Shown piece after piece: positions 26,996-36,105 of a DNA stretch of 64,000 bases. The notes beneath the pieces were generated by a model, which did not search any database, was not told where the DNA came from, and was given only the letters and a program-made list of their open reading frames with translations. Position 1 is the first letter of the stretch. Every line of letters begins with the position of its first letter. The DNA lies in the NCBI GenBank assembly GCA_023443925.1, contig JAEZSL010000297.1, forward strand, positions 1 to 64,000, read 5' to 3'. The DNA comes from Bacillota bacterium (GTDB lineage: Bacteria > Bacillota_A > Clostridia > Lachnospirales > Lachnospiraceae). Position numbers and translations under genes: made by a program.

Positions 26996-27805
26996 ATGTT
27001 AATAGATATTCACGCCCATGCGGCAGGTGATTACAGCGAAGTTGACTCCATACAAAGTATGGCCTCAAAATATGATTTAGAGAAAATAGTTTTATGTACA
27101 AGCCCCAAGAACATCCAAAGCCTTAAGGAGCCGCCGACTATGCCTTTTAAACAGAAGACCGACAGCATTTATATGATGAATCGGATGAATCGGATGGCTT
27201 ATAACCACTTTTTTAAAGAGAACGGCGACGGGAATCAATTTGTTTTCGGATTAAAAAACCAGCTCCCCGAGCTAATTATACCGTTTCTCTGGGTAAACCC
27301 ACTAGATGCAGGGCACATGGATAATCTGGAAAATAGTATCCTTAAATATCAGCCCAAGGGAATAAAATTACATCAGGCATGGAATCCATTTAAGATTGAC
27401 GGTGTAGAATTTAAAAATCTGGTTGATATTGCCTCTTCGAATAAATTGCCGATTTATATTCATTTATATTCCAAAAGGGAAGTCCTGAAGCTTCTGTGTT
27501 TTATTAAGGAAAATCAAAATACCGTGTTTATTATCGCACATTTGACTGGTGCAGACCTTTTCAGTGAGAGTGGTGTAAATCTAAAAAATATCTACTTTGA
27601 TACTTCAAGCTCCAAGAGGATTCAGGGAAGTGATATTAAGAGAGCAATTGACGCTTTCGGGTATGAACATATCGTTTTTGGTTCGGATACGCCTTTTACA
27701 AGCATTGACGAGCAGATCAACAGGATTGAACAGTTGAATCTGCCTGATAATGTTAAGGAGCATATTTATAGTATAAATGCAAGAAACATTTTAGCTTTAG
27801 ATTAA
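26996..27805 (+). CDS. Amidohydrolase-family metal-dependent hydrolase (Amidohydro_2/TIM barrel)
   Basis: The 269-residue protein has the metal ligands of the family: DIHAHA near the N-terminus, GIKLHQAW in the middle, IIAHLTGADL, and GSDTPF near the C-terminus. This pattern belongs to the decarboxylase/lactonase-like Amidohydro_2 group. AGGAGG at 26983-26988 is seven bases before ATG 26996; the TTG at 26993 is less likely. It precedes a LacI regulator but the 239-bp gap to that start makes co-transcription uncertain. The substrate is unknown. Confidence 0.82.
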   Translation: MLIDIHAHAAGDYSEVDSIQSMASKYDLEKIVLCTSPKNIQSLKEPPTMPFKQKTDSIYMMNRMNRMAYNHFFKENGDGNQFVFGLKNQLPELIIPFLWVNPLDAGHMDNLENSILKYQPKGIKLHQAWNPFKIDGVEFKNLVDIASSNKLPIYIHLYSKREVLKLLCFIKENQNTVFIIAHLTGADLFSESGVNLKNIYFDTSSSKRIQGSDIKRAIDAFGYEHIVFGSDTPFTSIDEQINRIEQLNLPDNVKEHIYSINARNILALD

Positions 27806-28044
27806 TAGAAATTTAAAATGTAATATTTACATTTAGTACAGACTGCTTATTTTCAGGTGTTGCCAAAGGAGACATTGCTTTTATGAAGATAAAACCTTCT
27901 TTCGCACAGCTGGGTATATCTTCATAGAGAATTTATTCCTCATTCCTATATTTAGATAGGAGTATCTTGACAGAAATCGTATTGTTTTTTATGATAATAC
28001 TAGCGAAAAAGAAACCTGGTTTCGTCACAGTTAGGGAGGCCTTT

Positions 28045-29103
28045 ATGCAAGTTCAGAAAAATTACGAAAATAAAGCAATTACTATATATGATATTGCAAA
28101 GGAAGCAGGAGTGTCGGCATCAACCGTATCCAGAGTGTTAACCAATAATGCTAATGTTCGGATTGATAAAAGGGAAAGGGTTCAAAATCTGATTAATAAA
28201 TATAATTTTAGGCCAAATGCATTTGCGAGAGGATTGGCTGATACAAAGAGCAAGGTCATTGGTATTCTGGCTGCTGATATACGCAACCCTTACTACTCTG
28301 AACTTGTTGTTTCTTGTGAACAGGCTGCAAGAGCAGCTGGGTATACAGTGCTTGTTTCTAATTTTCTGGGAGAGACAGAGCAGGAAGAAAGGCAGTTAGA
28401 AAAGTTACTGGAACAAAGGGTGGATGCCATTATCCAACTGGGAGGCAGAGTGGATGATCTAGTGTCCAATATAGAATATGTGGAACTGGTTAATCAGGCT
28501 ATGGCGACTACACCAGTCATTGTTACAGGAAAATTGGATGGGACCAAATGCAGAATGGTACGTATTGACAGTATGAAAGCACTGGATCTTTTGATGGAGC
28601 ACCTGCTTTCATTAGGTCATCAAAAAATTGCTATGGTTGGCGGAGTTTTGAAAGTGCTTTCAACCTACGAGAAGTTCTTAAGATATAAGCAGATTTTAAA
28701 GGAACATGGGATTGACTATGACCCTGATCTGGTCCCAGAAGGTGGCTCCTACGATGTGAAGAATGGGTATGAACTGATGAATCGGGTGTTTGATAAGGGG
28801 AATATTCCGACTGCGGTAATTGCAGTAAATGATTTTACTGCGGCAGGAGTCATGCGGAGTATTGTAGAGCATGGATATCGCATACCACAGGATATTTCCT
28901 TGGTCAGTTATGACAACACTTATATAACGGAGCTGTTGATTCCCAAGCTGACCAGTGTTGATTATAATTATGAAGAGTTTGGCAGAAAATTGATTGAAAC
29001 AGCCATTTCTGCCGTAGAAAGAGGAGAAGGCGAGTTGCTGCAGACTGTGACACCAGTTTTGGTATGCAGGGAGAGTAGTGGAAAGGCATCAGAAGTTATT
29101 TGA
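28045..29103 (+). CDS. LacI-family regulator of the beta-galactoside locus
   Basis: About 352 residues: an N-terminal LacI helix-turn-helix (TIYDIAKEAGVSASTVSRVLTNNANV...) and a periplasmic-binding-protein-like domain (KVIGILAADIRNPYYSELV, SYDNTYITELLIPKLTSVDYN). AGGGAGG at 28033-28039 five bases before ATG 28045 fixes the start; the longer frame from 27967 lacks a site. Operators of LacI type (TGAAACCGATTTCA; TGAAACCGGTTTCG) occur before the ABC genes and upstream of the GH2 gene. A terminator separates it from the ABC operon. Confidence 0.88.
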   Translation: MQVQKNYENKAITIYDIAKEAGVSASTVSRVLTNNANVRIDKRERVQNLINKYNFRPNAFARGLADTKSKVIGILAADIRNPYYSELVVSCEQAARAAGYTVLVSNFLGETEQEERQLEKLLEQRVDAIIQLGGRVDDLVSNIEYVELVNQAMATTPVIVTGKLDGTKCRMVRIDSMKALDLLMEHLLSLGHQKIAMVGGVLKVLSTYEKFLRYKQILKEHGIDYDPDLVPEGGSYDVKNGYELMNRVFDKGNIPTAVIAVNDFTAAGVMRSIVEHGYRIPQDISLVSYDNTYITELLIPKLTSVDYNYEEFGRKLIETAISAVERGEGELLQTVTPVLVCRESSGKASEVI

Positions 29104-29151
29104 GCTGATACTATGAATGTTTTGATACCGGATTCATAAAATTATCATAAT

Positions 29152-29192
29152 AGAAGAAGCAGGATAATGTTTACAGCCTGCTTCTTCTTTTA
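29152..29192 (+). terminator. Terminator after the LacI gene
   Basis: A 12-bp perfect stem (AGAAGAAGCAGG at 29152-29163 and CCTGCTTCTTCT at 29177-29188) with a 13-base loop is followed by TTT, isolating the regulator from the ABC operon. Confidence 0.88.
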
Positions 29193-29269
29193 TTTGTGTT
29201 AATTATGTACAAAAAAATGATCGAATAATCGTTAATAAAAACAAATTCGTGATAAATGGAAGAATATGG

Positions 29270-29319
29270 TTGCGATGTTTAGTATATAGTGCTACAATTT
29301 ATTAATGAAACCGATTTCA
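29270..29319 (+). promoter_or_regulatory. ABC operon promoter with LacI-type operator
   Basis: TTGCGA (29270-29275), 17 bp and TACAAT (29293-29298) are followed by TGAAACCGATTTCA (29306-29319), a centred-CG palindrome fitting LacI/CcpA-type operators (TGNAANCGNTTNCA). Its place at the transcription start implies repression, by the adjacent LacI protein or by CcpA. Confidence 0.85.
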
Positions 29320-29356
29320 AATTAATATAATATACAATTGAGAGTGAGGTTGAAAT

Positions 29357-30289
29357 ATGAAAAGATCAAAAAGTAAAATGACCTTTATTCAAAAGGTGGT
29401 AAAGTACAGAGTACTTCTTCTAATGTGTCTGCCCGCAATACTTTTCTTTTTTGCATTAAGTTACATGCCGCTCCCTGGTATTTATGTCGCATTCGTTAAG
29501 TACAATTATGGAAGCGGAATTTTTGGCAGTAAATTCGTTGGTCTTAAGAATTTTGAGTTTTTATATACTTCAGGCAAATTGTTTACACTGACCCGAAATA
29601 CTATTCTATATAATCTGGCATTTATTGTAATGGGTAATCTACTGGCAGTATCTGTTGCTATCCTGCTCAATGAACTAAGAAGCAAAATGTTTAAAAAAGT
29701 ATCTCAGACCATGATGTTTTTGCCTTATTTCATTTCACAGGTTCTGGTTGGTATTCTTATGTACAACATACTCAACTATGATTCCGGATTCGTAAATAGT
29801 GTTTTGACAAGTCTTGGTATGGAAAAGTGGGAACCATATTCAAAAGCTGGTGTTTGGCCGGTGTTGTTGGTATTCATTTATTTATGGCAGCAGACAGGTT
29901 ATAACTCAGTTGTATATTTTGCGGCAATCATGGGAATTGATGCAGAGACAATTGAGGCATCCAGAGTGGATGGGGCGAATGCTTTCCAGAGAATTGGTTA
30001 CATTATCTTACCATCTCTGAAACAGACGATTGTTATTTTGTTGTTATTTGCACTTGGCGGTATTGTAAAAGGTAATTTTGGTCTGTTCTACAATATTATC
30101 GGTACAAATTCACTGTTGTATAGTACAACAGATATCATTGAAACCTTTGTATACCGTGCAACAATGTCAGATTTTAATTTCTCAACAGCTTCAGCAGTCG
30201 GTCTGTATCAGTCCATCATCGGATTTGTGATTGTAATGACTGTGAACTTTATTGTAAAGAAGATAGAACCTGATTATTCCTTATTTTAA
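29357..30289 (+). CDS. Sugar ABC transporter permease, LplB type
   Basis: The 310-residue product has six membrane segments and the inner-membrane permease signature EASRVDGANAFQRIGYIILPSLKQT (EAA loop that contacts the ATPase). The start (RYRVLLLMCLPAILFFFALSYMPLPGIYVAFVKYNYG) is typical of LplB/YtcP-type permeases for oligosaccharides. It is the first gene of a permease-permease-binding protein operon; no ATPase gene is present, as usual where a shared MsmX-type ATPase is used. That sharing is family knowledge. Confidence 0.92.
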   Translation: MKRSKSKMTFIQKVVKYRVLLLMCLPAILFFFALSYMPLPGIYVAFVKYNYGSGIFGSKFVGLKNFEFLYTSGKLFTLTRNTILYNLAFIVMGNLLAVSVAILLNELRSKMFKKVSQTMMFLPYFISQVLVGILMYNILNYDSGFVNSVLTSLGMEKWEPYSKAGVWPVLLVFIYLWQQTGYNSVVYFAAIMGIDAETIEASRVDGANAFQRIGYIILPSLKQTIVILLLFALGGIVKGNFGLFYNIIGTNSLLYSTTDIIETFVYRATMSDFNFSTASAVGLYQSIIGFVIVMTVNFIVKKIEPDYSLF

Positions 30290-30306
30290 TACAATGGAGG
30301 TTAACC

Positions 30307-31230
30307 ATGGCTAAGACAAAAAAAGATTATATGGAACAAAGCGTTAAAGTAAAACTTGGTAATTCTGATAAAATTATCAGAAGTTTCGGATATACAGTGT
30401 TGTCTTTGTATGCATTGGCATGTATCTTTCCTTTCCTATTGATTGTTGGTACATCCTTCACCAGTGAAACTGTTATCAGAGCGGAAGGCGTTAAGCTAAT
30501 CCCTAAGGATTTTACTTTTCAGGCCTATCAAATGGTAATAAAGGGCGGCGGTATTTGGAAAGCGTACATATTGACCATTCTTCTAACAATGATTGGAACT
30601 TTAGTTGGTTTGGGTATCATTTCCATGACAGGATATGCTTTACAGAGAAAAGATTTCCCGTTTCGAAATGTTATTTCTTTTTATATTTATTTTACAACCC
30701 TTTTTTCAGCAGGTCTTGCACCTTATTATCTGCTGATGACACAGACTTACCATTTAAAAGATAATTATCTGGCAGTTTTATTGCCACTGTTGATGTCGCC
30801 ATGGCTGATTATTCTAATGAAGAATTTTGTTAGGGCTATTCCTCATGAGATTACAGAATCAGGAAAAATTGATGGAGCTGGTGACCTGAGGATTTTTAGT
30901 TCGCTAATTCTGCCAATGTTAAAACCGGCGCTTGCAACAATTGGCCTATTCCTGGCTATGGGTTACTGGAATGAGTGGTATCAGTCCTCTCTGTTCTTAA
31001 GTTCAAAGGTGGATGTGAAACCACTGCAGTATACATTATATGAAGTTGTTAACAAGATGGATGCATTGAAGAATTCTGTTGCCGGACAGTATATCACTAT
31101 GGGTGATATCCCAACGGAAAGTGTCAAGATGGCGAATGCCATATTGGCAACAGGACCGATTATTTTCCTTTATCCGTTCATACAGAAGTATTTCATCAGC
31201 GGGATTACAGTTGGTGCAGTAAAAGGTTAG
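30307..31230 (+). CDS. Carbohydrate ABC transporter permease, LplC/YtcP type
   Basis: The 307-residue product has six membrane segments and the EAA-type loop ITESGKIDGAGDLRIFSSLILPMLKPALATI. It ends with the FLYPFIQKYFISGITVGAVKG tail shared by LplC-type permeases. It begins 17 bp after the first permease gene with GGAGG at 30296-30300. With the upstream permease it should form the membrane channel for a glycoside recognised by the binding protein at 31308. Confidence 0.92.
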   Translation: MAKTKKDYMEQSVKVKLGNSDKIIRSFGYTVLSLYALACIFPFLLIVGTSFTSETVIRAEGVKLIPKDFTFQAYQMVIKGGGIWKAYILTILLTMIGTLVGLGIISMTGYALQRKDFPFRNVISFYIYFTTLFSAGLAPYYLLMTQTYHLKDNYLAVLLPLLMSPWLIILMKNFVRAIPHEITESGKIDGAGDLRIFSSLILPMLKPALATIGLFLAMGYWNEWYQSSLFLSSKVDVKPLQYTLYEVVNKMDALKNSVAGQYITMGDIPTESVKMANAILATGPIIFLYPFIQKYFISGITVGAVKG

Positions 31231-31307
31231 TGATACTTTTATATCGATTGTTACTCCAAGTAGTGTGGAGTTAATAATAAGTACATAAAAAATAATGGAG
31301 GTAGTGT

Positions 31308-32924
31308 ATGAAAAAGAAATTTCTGGCGGCTTTATTAGTAATTGCTATGGTAGCAAGCCTGGTAGCATGCAGTTCTAATCAGACACCCAAAGAAGAAAAA
31401 GGATCAGTGCCTGTAGGGGGAGATGCATCAACAGATGGAACAAGCGCTTCTGCTGCAGTTGATACTTCAGAACATGTGGTAATTACCTACATGACGACAG
31501 GTGACAAACCATCTATTACAGCAACAGATGAGATGATGGCTGAACTGAACAAGATTCTGACGGAAAAAGTAAATGCAGAATTACAGATTTATTACATTGG
31601 ATGGACCGATTATCTTTCTAACTATAATCTGACACTGGCACAGATGGATGGTACTGTTGATCTTGTAGGTACTGCGTCTGACTGGTTGGATGCATGGCCT
31701 AATGCTAAAAATGGAGCATTTATGAAACTTTCTGATGATATGCTTAAAACCTATGCTCCAAAGACCTGGGAGAGTGTAAGCCCTGATCATTGGGAACTCT
31801 GCAAATATAACGGAGACATATATCTGATGCCGGAAGACAACTATGCACAGTGGACGAACCATGGCTTTATTTATCGCCTTGATTGGGCAAAAGAAGCCGG
31901 ACTAGGAAATGGCATTCATACGTGGGAAGATATGACAGCTTATTTCAAATATGTGAAAGAAACTTATCCGGATATTATACCATGGGATTCCGATGGTACC
32001 CATCACGCTCAGTTGGCAAGTGGATGGATTGCATCACATTCGGGTTATGTTGCAATTGAAGGTATCGCCTCCGGCGGATTATGGGGTGGAACAAGGGATG
32101 ATTTATACACGATTACAACTCCAAATTATACGGATACTCAGATGATGGTTGATTTTGCTAATATGATGAAGGAATGGGATACGATTGGTGTATGGAAAAC
32201 GGATGTATTAAACAATACAGCATCTTCTAATCGAGATGATTACAGAATTGGACGTGTAGCCGCAGAGCAGCATCACACCCAAACCTGGACGGACCTGGTA
32301 AGCCATACCAATAATAATACCATCTATAAAGATGATCCGGATGCAGAATCAGGTTTCTTCTACTTTGGGGAGGAGTCAAAAAATGTTACCGCACTTTCAA
32401 TTACACATGGAGCGATGGCAATTTCCGCAGCCAGTAAAAATCCTGAAAGAGCACTGATGGTTTATGATCTTTTGAGAAATGATCCGGAATGTTATAAACT
32501 ATTCAACTACGGTGTTGAAGGAAGACAGTGGGAATTAACAGGAGAAGGTCTTCGTCAGCAGCCGGCTTCTTATAATAAGGATGTAGATGAAATTGTAACA
32601 AACTTCTGGTGGGGACGTAATGATGATCTGGAAATCAAAGATGCTTCCCGTAACTGGGATGCAATTGATGCTCTGTATGCAGAATATGACAAGATTAAGA
32701 TTGACTATCCTTATGGACAGTTTGTTCCCGATGTTGATAACATTCAGGCACAGATTAACAACATCAATGAAATTCATACAAATTATATGAAACAGATTTC
32801 ATTTGGTAAGTTCCAGGGTACTGCGGAGGATATAGTAGCTGAGTATCAGGCAGCTTTAAAGGCTGCCGGTATTGAGGAAGTTACTGCCGAACTGCAGAGA
32901 CAGTTTGATGAACTATATAAATAA
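31308..32924 (+). CDS. Sugar-binding lipoprotein of the ABC transporter, LplA type
   Basis: The 538-residue protein opens with a lipoprotein signal ending LVAC (Cys21 would be lipidated and anchored in the membrane outer face). A long low-complexity linker (about 25-55) follows, then a family-1 solute-binding fold with many aromatic residues, as in the 500-residue LplA/AlgQ-type binding proteins for oligosaccharides. GGAGG precedes the ATG by six. Given downstream GH35 and GH2 enzymes the ligand is probably a galactose-containing oligosaccharide; that is inference. Confidence 0.9.
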   Translation: MKKKFLAALLVIAMVASLVACSSNQTPKEEKGSVPVGGDASTDGTSASAAVDTSEHVVITYMTTGDKPSITATDEMMAELNKILTEKVNAELQIYYIGWTDYLSNYNLTLAQMDGTVDLVGTASDWLDAWPNAKNGAFMKLSDDMLKTYAPKTWESVSPDHWELCKYNGDIYLMPEDNYAQWTNHGFIYRLDWAKEAGLGNGIHTWEDMTAYFKYVKETYPDIIPWDSDGTHHAQLASGWIASHSGYVAIEGIASGGLWGGTRDDLYTITTPNYTDTQMMVDFANMMKEWDTIGVWKTDVLNNTASSNRDDYRIGRVAAEQHHTQTWTDLVSHTNNNTIYKDDPDAESGFFYFGEESKNVTALSITHGAMAISAASKNPERALMVYDLLRNDPECYKLFNYGVEGRQWELTGEGLRQQPASYNKDVDEIVTNFWWGRNDDLEIKDASRNWDAIDALYAEYDKIKIDYPYGQFVPDVDNIQAQINNINEIHTNYMKQISFGKFQGTAEDIVAEYQAALKAAGIEEVTAELQRQFDELYK

Positions 32925-32971
32925 CCAATAAGATTGTTCTGTGTTTTAAAGTGTTGGTATTCTAATTATTA

Positions 32972-33215
32972 GGGCGTGTCCAGCGAAGCTGGACCACACA
33001 GTCGGTGCAAGTCTGGCAGTAGTAATCACAGTGCGCTGTGTAATCAAACTTGGTGTAGTCATATAGAGTACTAAGCGGGTGGGCTGCTAAGCATATTTTT
33101 TAGTTAGTATATTATACCGGAAAGTGGGGATGCCAGAGTCTGCTGTGACAGAATGTGCGGATTGGCATCCCTGTTATCCTTATCGTTAGGAAAAGCAAAG
33201 ACTTTTCCCGGAAAA
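32972..33215 (+). ncRNA. Highly structured intergenic RNA candidate (possibly group II intron 5' fragment plus hairpins)
   Basis: From 32972 the sequence GCGTGTCCAGCGAAGCTGGA folds into a TCCAGC/GCTGGA hairpin and continues CAGTCGGTGCAAGTCTG, wording reminiscent of group II intron domain I. A GATTAC-like ATCACAGTGCGCTGTG element follows. A second structure has a GGGATGCCA/TGGCATCCC stem (33127-33135 with 33163-33171) and a third a GGAAAAG/CTTTTCC stem near 33188-33210. There is no reverse transcriptase or domain V/VI, so the first part may be a relic. The whole lies between the ABC operon and GH35 and could affect read-through into GH35. Confidence 0.4.
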
Positions 33216-33269
33216 CAATAATGTGAAATAGATTGGGCAATTATTGGAAGGCCCGGACAGGAGGAAAAA

Positions 33270-35015
33270 GTGCATCAATTTGAAATTCGGGAGGAGTTTT
33301 ATCTGGACGGAAAAAAAATAAAAATTATCTCCGGCGGCATGCATTACTTTCGGGTAGTACCGGAATACTGGCGTGACCGTTTGGAAAAATTAAAAAAACT
33401 GGGATGCAATACGGTAGAAACCTATATTCCATGGAATCTCCATGAAAAGGAGAAGGGACAATTTAATTTTAATGGGATACTGGATATTGTCCGTTACGTA
33501 AGAATCGCACAGGAACTGGGACTGATGGTAATACTCAGACCTTCGCCTTATATTTGTGCAGAGTGGGAATTCGGAGGACTTCCCTACTGGCTGCTGAAAG
33601 AAGAAGGCATGAAGCTGCGCTGCATGTATCCGCCGTATATAAAACATGTGAAAGAATATTATGAAAAGCTGTTTGAAATAATTGCTCCGTTGCAGATATC
33701 CCGTGGCGGCCCTGTCGTTTTGATGCAGGTGGAAAATGAATATGGTTATTATGGTGATGATATAGCATATATGGAATATATGAAACAGCTGATGCTTGAT
33801 AATGGCTGTGAAGTTCCCCTTGTAACTTCCGACGGTCCTTGGGGGGATGCTTTTGAATGCGGTAAAATAAATGGTGTGCTGCAAACCGGAAATTTTGGGT
33901 CAAAAGGAAAAGAACAATTTGCATTAATGCGGCAGAAAATCGGTAATAAACCGTTGATGTGTATGGAATTCTGGGTTGGTTGGTTTGATCACTGGGGAGT
34001 AGAGTGCCACCAGACCGGTGATCTTGCTGAACATACGAAAGACTTAGATGAAATTTTATCGGAAGGTCATGTAAATATCTATATGTTTGAGGGAGGAACC
34101 AATTTTGGATTTACAAGCGGTGCCAATTATTACGATGAACTGACACCGGATGTTACCTCCTATGATTACGATGCTTTACTGACAGAGGATGGAAGGATTA
34201 CTCCTAAATATGAAGCTTTTCAAAAGGTATTAAGTAAATATATTCAAATTCCTGATGTAAAACTGACAACGGAGATTAAGCGAAAAGCCTATGGAACCTT
34301 GAAGGTGGTCAGAAAAACAGGACTCTTTGAAAATCTGGATAATCTTGCTCACCCGGTAGAAAACGTGGTACCTCAGTCCATGGAAGTGCTGGATCAGGGT
34401 TATGGGTACATCCTGTACGAAAGTGCATTAAAGCACGAAGGAAAAATAGAAAAAATTCGTTTATGGGGTGCCAATGACAGAGCAAACATATTTGTAGATG
34501 AAAAACCGGTACTCACATTGTATGATAGGGAACTACTGTCGGAGCATGAATTTGAAAATCCTTTAGAAAAAGGTAAAAAGCTGGACATTCTGGTGGAAAA
34601 TATGGGACGTGTCAATTTTGGACCGGCATTGGAACACCAAAGAAAGGGAATCGGCGGCGGAGTACAGATTAACGGACACCAGCATTATTATTGGAACCAA
34701 TATTGTCTTCCTTTGGAGGATTTGTCGGGCGTTAATTTTGATCTCTCATTTCAGGAGGGAACTCCCGGATTTTATGAATTTATTTTTGAAACGGAGGGAA
34801 CTGCGGATACTTTTTTAGACTTTTCAGGCTGGGGAAAAGGCTGCATCCTGGTAAATGGCTTTCATATCGGACGCTTCTGGGAAATTGGACCCCAGAGACG
34901 GTTATATATACCAGCGCCGCTATTAAAAAAAGGAGAAAATACTATTTTGATTTTTGAAACCGAAGGGAAACACGTTGAAACCATCACTCTCTGGGATGAA
35001 CCGGATTTAGGTTAA
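33270..35015 (+). CDS. Beta-galactosidase, glycoside hydrolase family 35
   Basis: The 581-residue enzyme starts at GTG 33270 with GGAGG six bases upstream. GH35 features are clear: SGGMHYFRVVPEYWRDRLEKLKKLGCNTVETYIPWN, LRPSPYICAEWEFGG, QVENEYG with Glu157 as proposed acid/base, and CMEFWVGWFDHWG with Glu233 as proposed nucleophile. C-terminal beta-rich domains end with WGKGCILVNGFHIGRFWEIGPQ. No signal peptide is seen, so it acts on imported galactosides in the cytoplasm. It follows the transporter operon and is joined to the AraC gene four bases downstream. Confidence 0.93.
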   Translation: MHQFEIREEFYLDGKKIKIISGGMHYFRVVPEYWRDRLEKLKKLGCNTVETYIPWNLHEKEKGQFNFNGILDIVRYVRIAQELGLMVILRPSPYICAEWEFGGLPYWLLKEEGMKLRCMYPPYIKHVKEYYEKLFEIIAPLQISRGGPVVLMQVENEYGYYGDDIAYMEYMKQLMLDNGCEVPLVTSDGPWGDAFECGKINGVLQTGNFGSKGKEQFALMRQKIGNKPLMCMEFWVGWFDHWGVECHQTGDLAEHTKDLDEILSEGHVNIYMFEGGTNFGFTSGANYYDELTPDVTSYDYDALLTEDGRITPKYEAFQKVLSKYIQIPDVKLTTEIKRKAYGTLKVVRKTGLFENLDNLAHPVENVVPQSMEVLDQGYGYILYESALKHEGKIEKIRLWGANDRANIFVDEKPVLTLYDRELLSEHEFENPLEKGKKLDILVENMGRVNFGPALEHQRKGIGGGVQINGHQHYYWNQYCLPLEDLSGVNFDLSFQEGTPGFYEFIFETEGTADTFLDFSGWGKGCILVNGFHIGRFWEIGPQRRLYIPAPLLKKGENTILIFETEGKHVETITLWDEPDLG

Positions 35016-35019
35016 AATT

Positions 35020-35955
35020 ATGTATTACGAAATAAACGGAACTATACTGCCACAGGTACGTCTGGTAGATAGGGCGGTTCTGGAGCCGCCCTATGTGCAT
35101 AGAAAAAGAAAGGCAGATGAATATATCTTATATATTATGAAAAAAGGAATATTGTATCTGCAGGAAAGTGGGATAAATTACGAATTAAACGCCGGGGATG
35201 TACTGTTGTTAGACCCGGACTTCGTACATCGAGGGCTTAAAGCGTCAAATTGTGAATACTATTATATCCATTTCCGCCATCCGAATACGATTCGCAGACA
35301 GGAAAATCCAGAGTTCATGGAACTTTGCATGGAAATCAGAAGTGAATCCCTTCAGGAGGACAGTGGCTCCCATAAAATTTATCAGGATTCCTGGCTGCGG
35401 CTTCCAAAGTTTGTAAGTCTCCGGAACGGAAACAGTTATCTTCAGGTGATAAAACTGGTCCAGGAAGCGATGGATCAGAATCGGAATCAGATGGAAAATT
35501 ATAAAGTCTCCTGCTCGTGCAGGATTATGGAAGCTTTTGTTGAAATTGCACGGGAAGCCGTATCATCAAAAGCTTTAAAGCAAATACCAGGGATTCCAAG
35601 ATCTTATCAAAATATTCACGAGCTTCTTAATTATCTGAATGCGAACTATTACAGAGAAATCTCGGGTAATCTCATCGAAGAAACGTTTTCCTGTAATTTC
35701 GATTATCTGAACCGGGTATTTAAGAAGAATATCGGCAAGACAATTTTTGTATATCTGAATGAAATCCGGATCCATCATGCAAAAGAATTAATTGCTACGA
35801 CTTCCATGAAGATTATGGCAATCGGTTACCGGGTAGGTTTTCAGGATGAATGCTATTTTAGTAAAGTTTTTAAAAAGTACACGGGGATGTCCCCCGGACA
35901 GTATGAAAAATTAACCTCACATATTGAAGTGGAAAAAACAGCTGCATTACACTAA
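35020..35955 (+). CDS. AraC-family regulator with N-terminal cupin
   Basis: The 311-residue protein has a cupin sugar-sensing half (YILYIMKKGILYLQESGINYELNAGDVLLLDPDFVHRG) and an AraC double helix-turn-helix (NYYREISGNLIEETFSCNFDYLNRVFKKNIGKTIFVYLNEIRI...MAIGYRVGFQDECYFSKVFKKYTGMSPGQYEK). It starts four bases after the GH35 stop, so it is co-transcribed. It probably activates the galactoside genes in response to a sugar, acting beside the LacI repressor; the division of labour is not visible from sequence. Confidence 0.9.
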   Translation: MYYEINGTILPQVRLVDRAVLEPPYVHRKRKADEYILYIMKKGILYLQESGINYELNAGDVLLLDPDFVHRGLKASNCEYYYIHFRHPNTIRRQENPEFMELCMEIRSESLQEDSGSHKIYQDSWLRLPKFVSLRNGNSYLQVIKLVQEAMDQNRNQMENYKVSCSCRIMEAFVEIAREAVSSKALKQIPGIPRSYQNIHELLNYLNANYYREISGNLIEETFSCNFDYLNRVFKKNIGKTIFVYLNEIRIHHAKELIATTSMKIMAIGYRVGFQDECYFSKVFKKYTGMSPGQYEKLTSHIEVEKTAALH

Positions 35956-36105
35956 GCGTGTTTTGCAACTGTTTTTCTGTCTATTTTCTGGTGCGTATCG
36001 ATTGTTTAGGCATTGTCCCGGAAGAACTCATCAGAGCAAAGTCAATCCAACAGCCCGAAAGACCAAGCACCGGATGAAAGACCAGAAACTGTTGGTGCCA
36101 TCGAC

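Noticed and set aside
28217..28399. Small ORF inside the LacI gene
   Set aside because: Lies wholly within a well-supported regulator gene in another frame.
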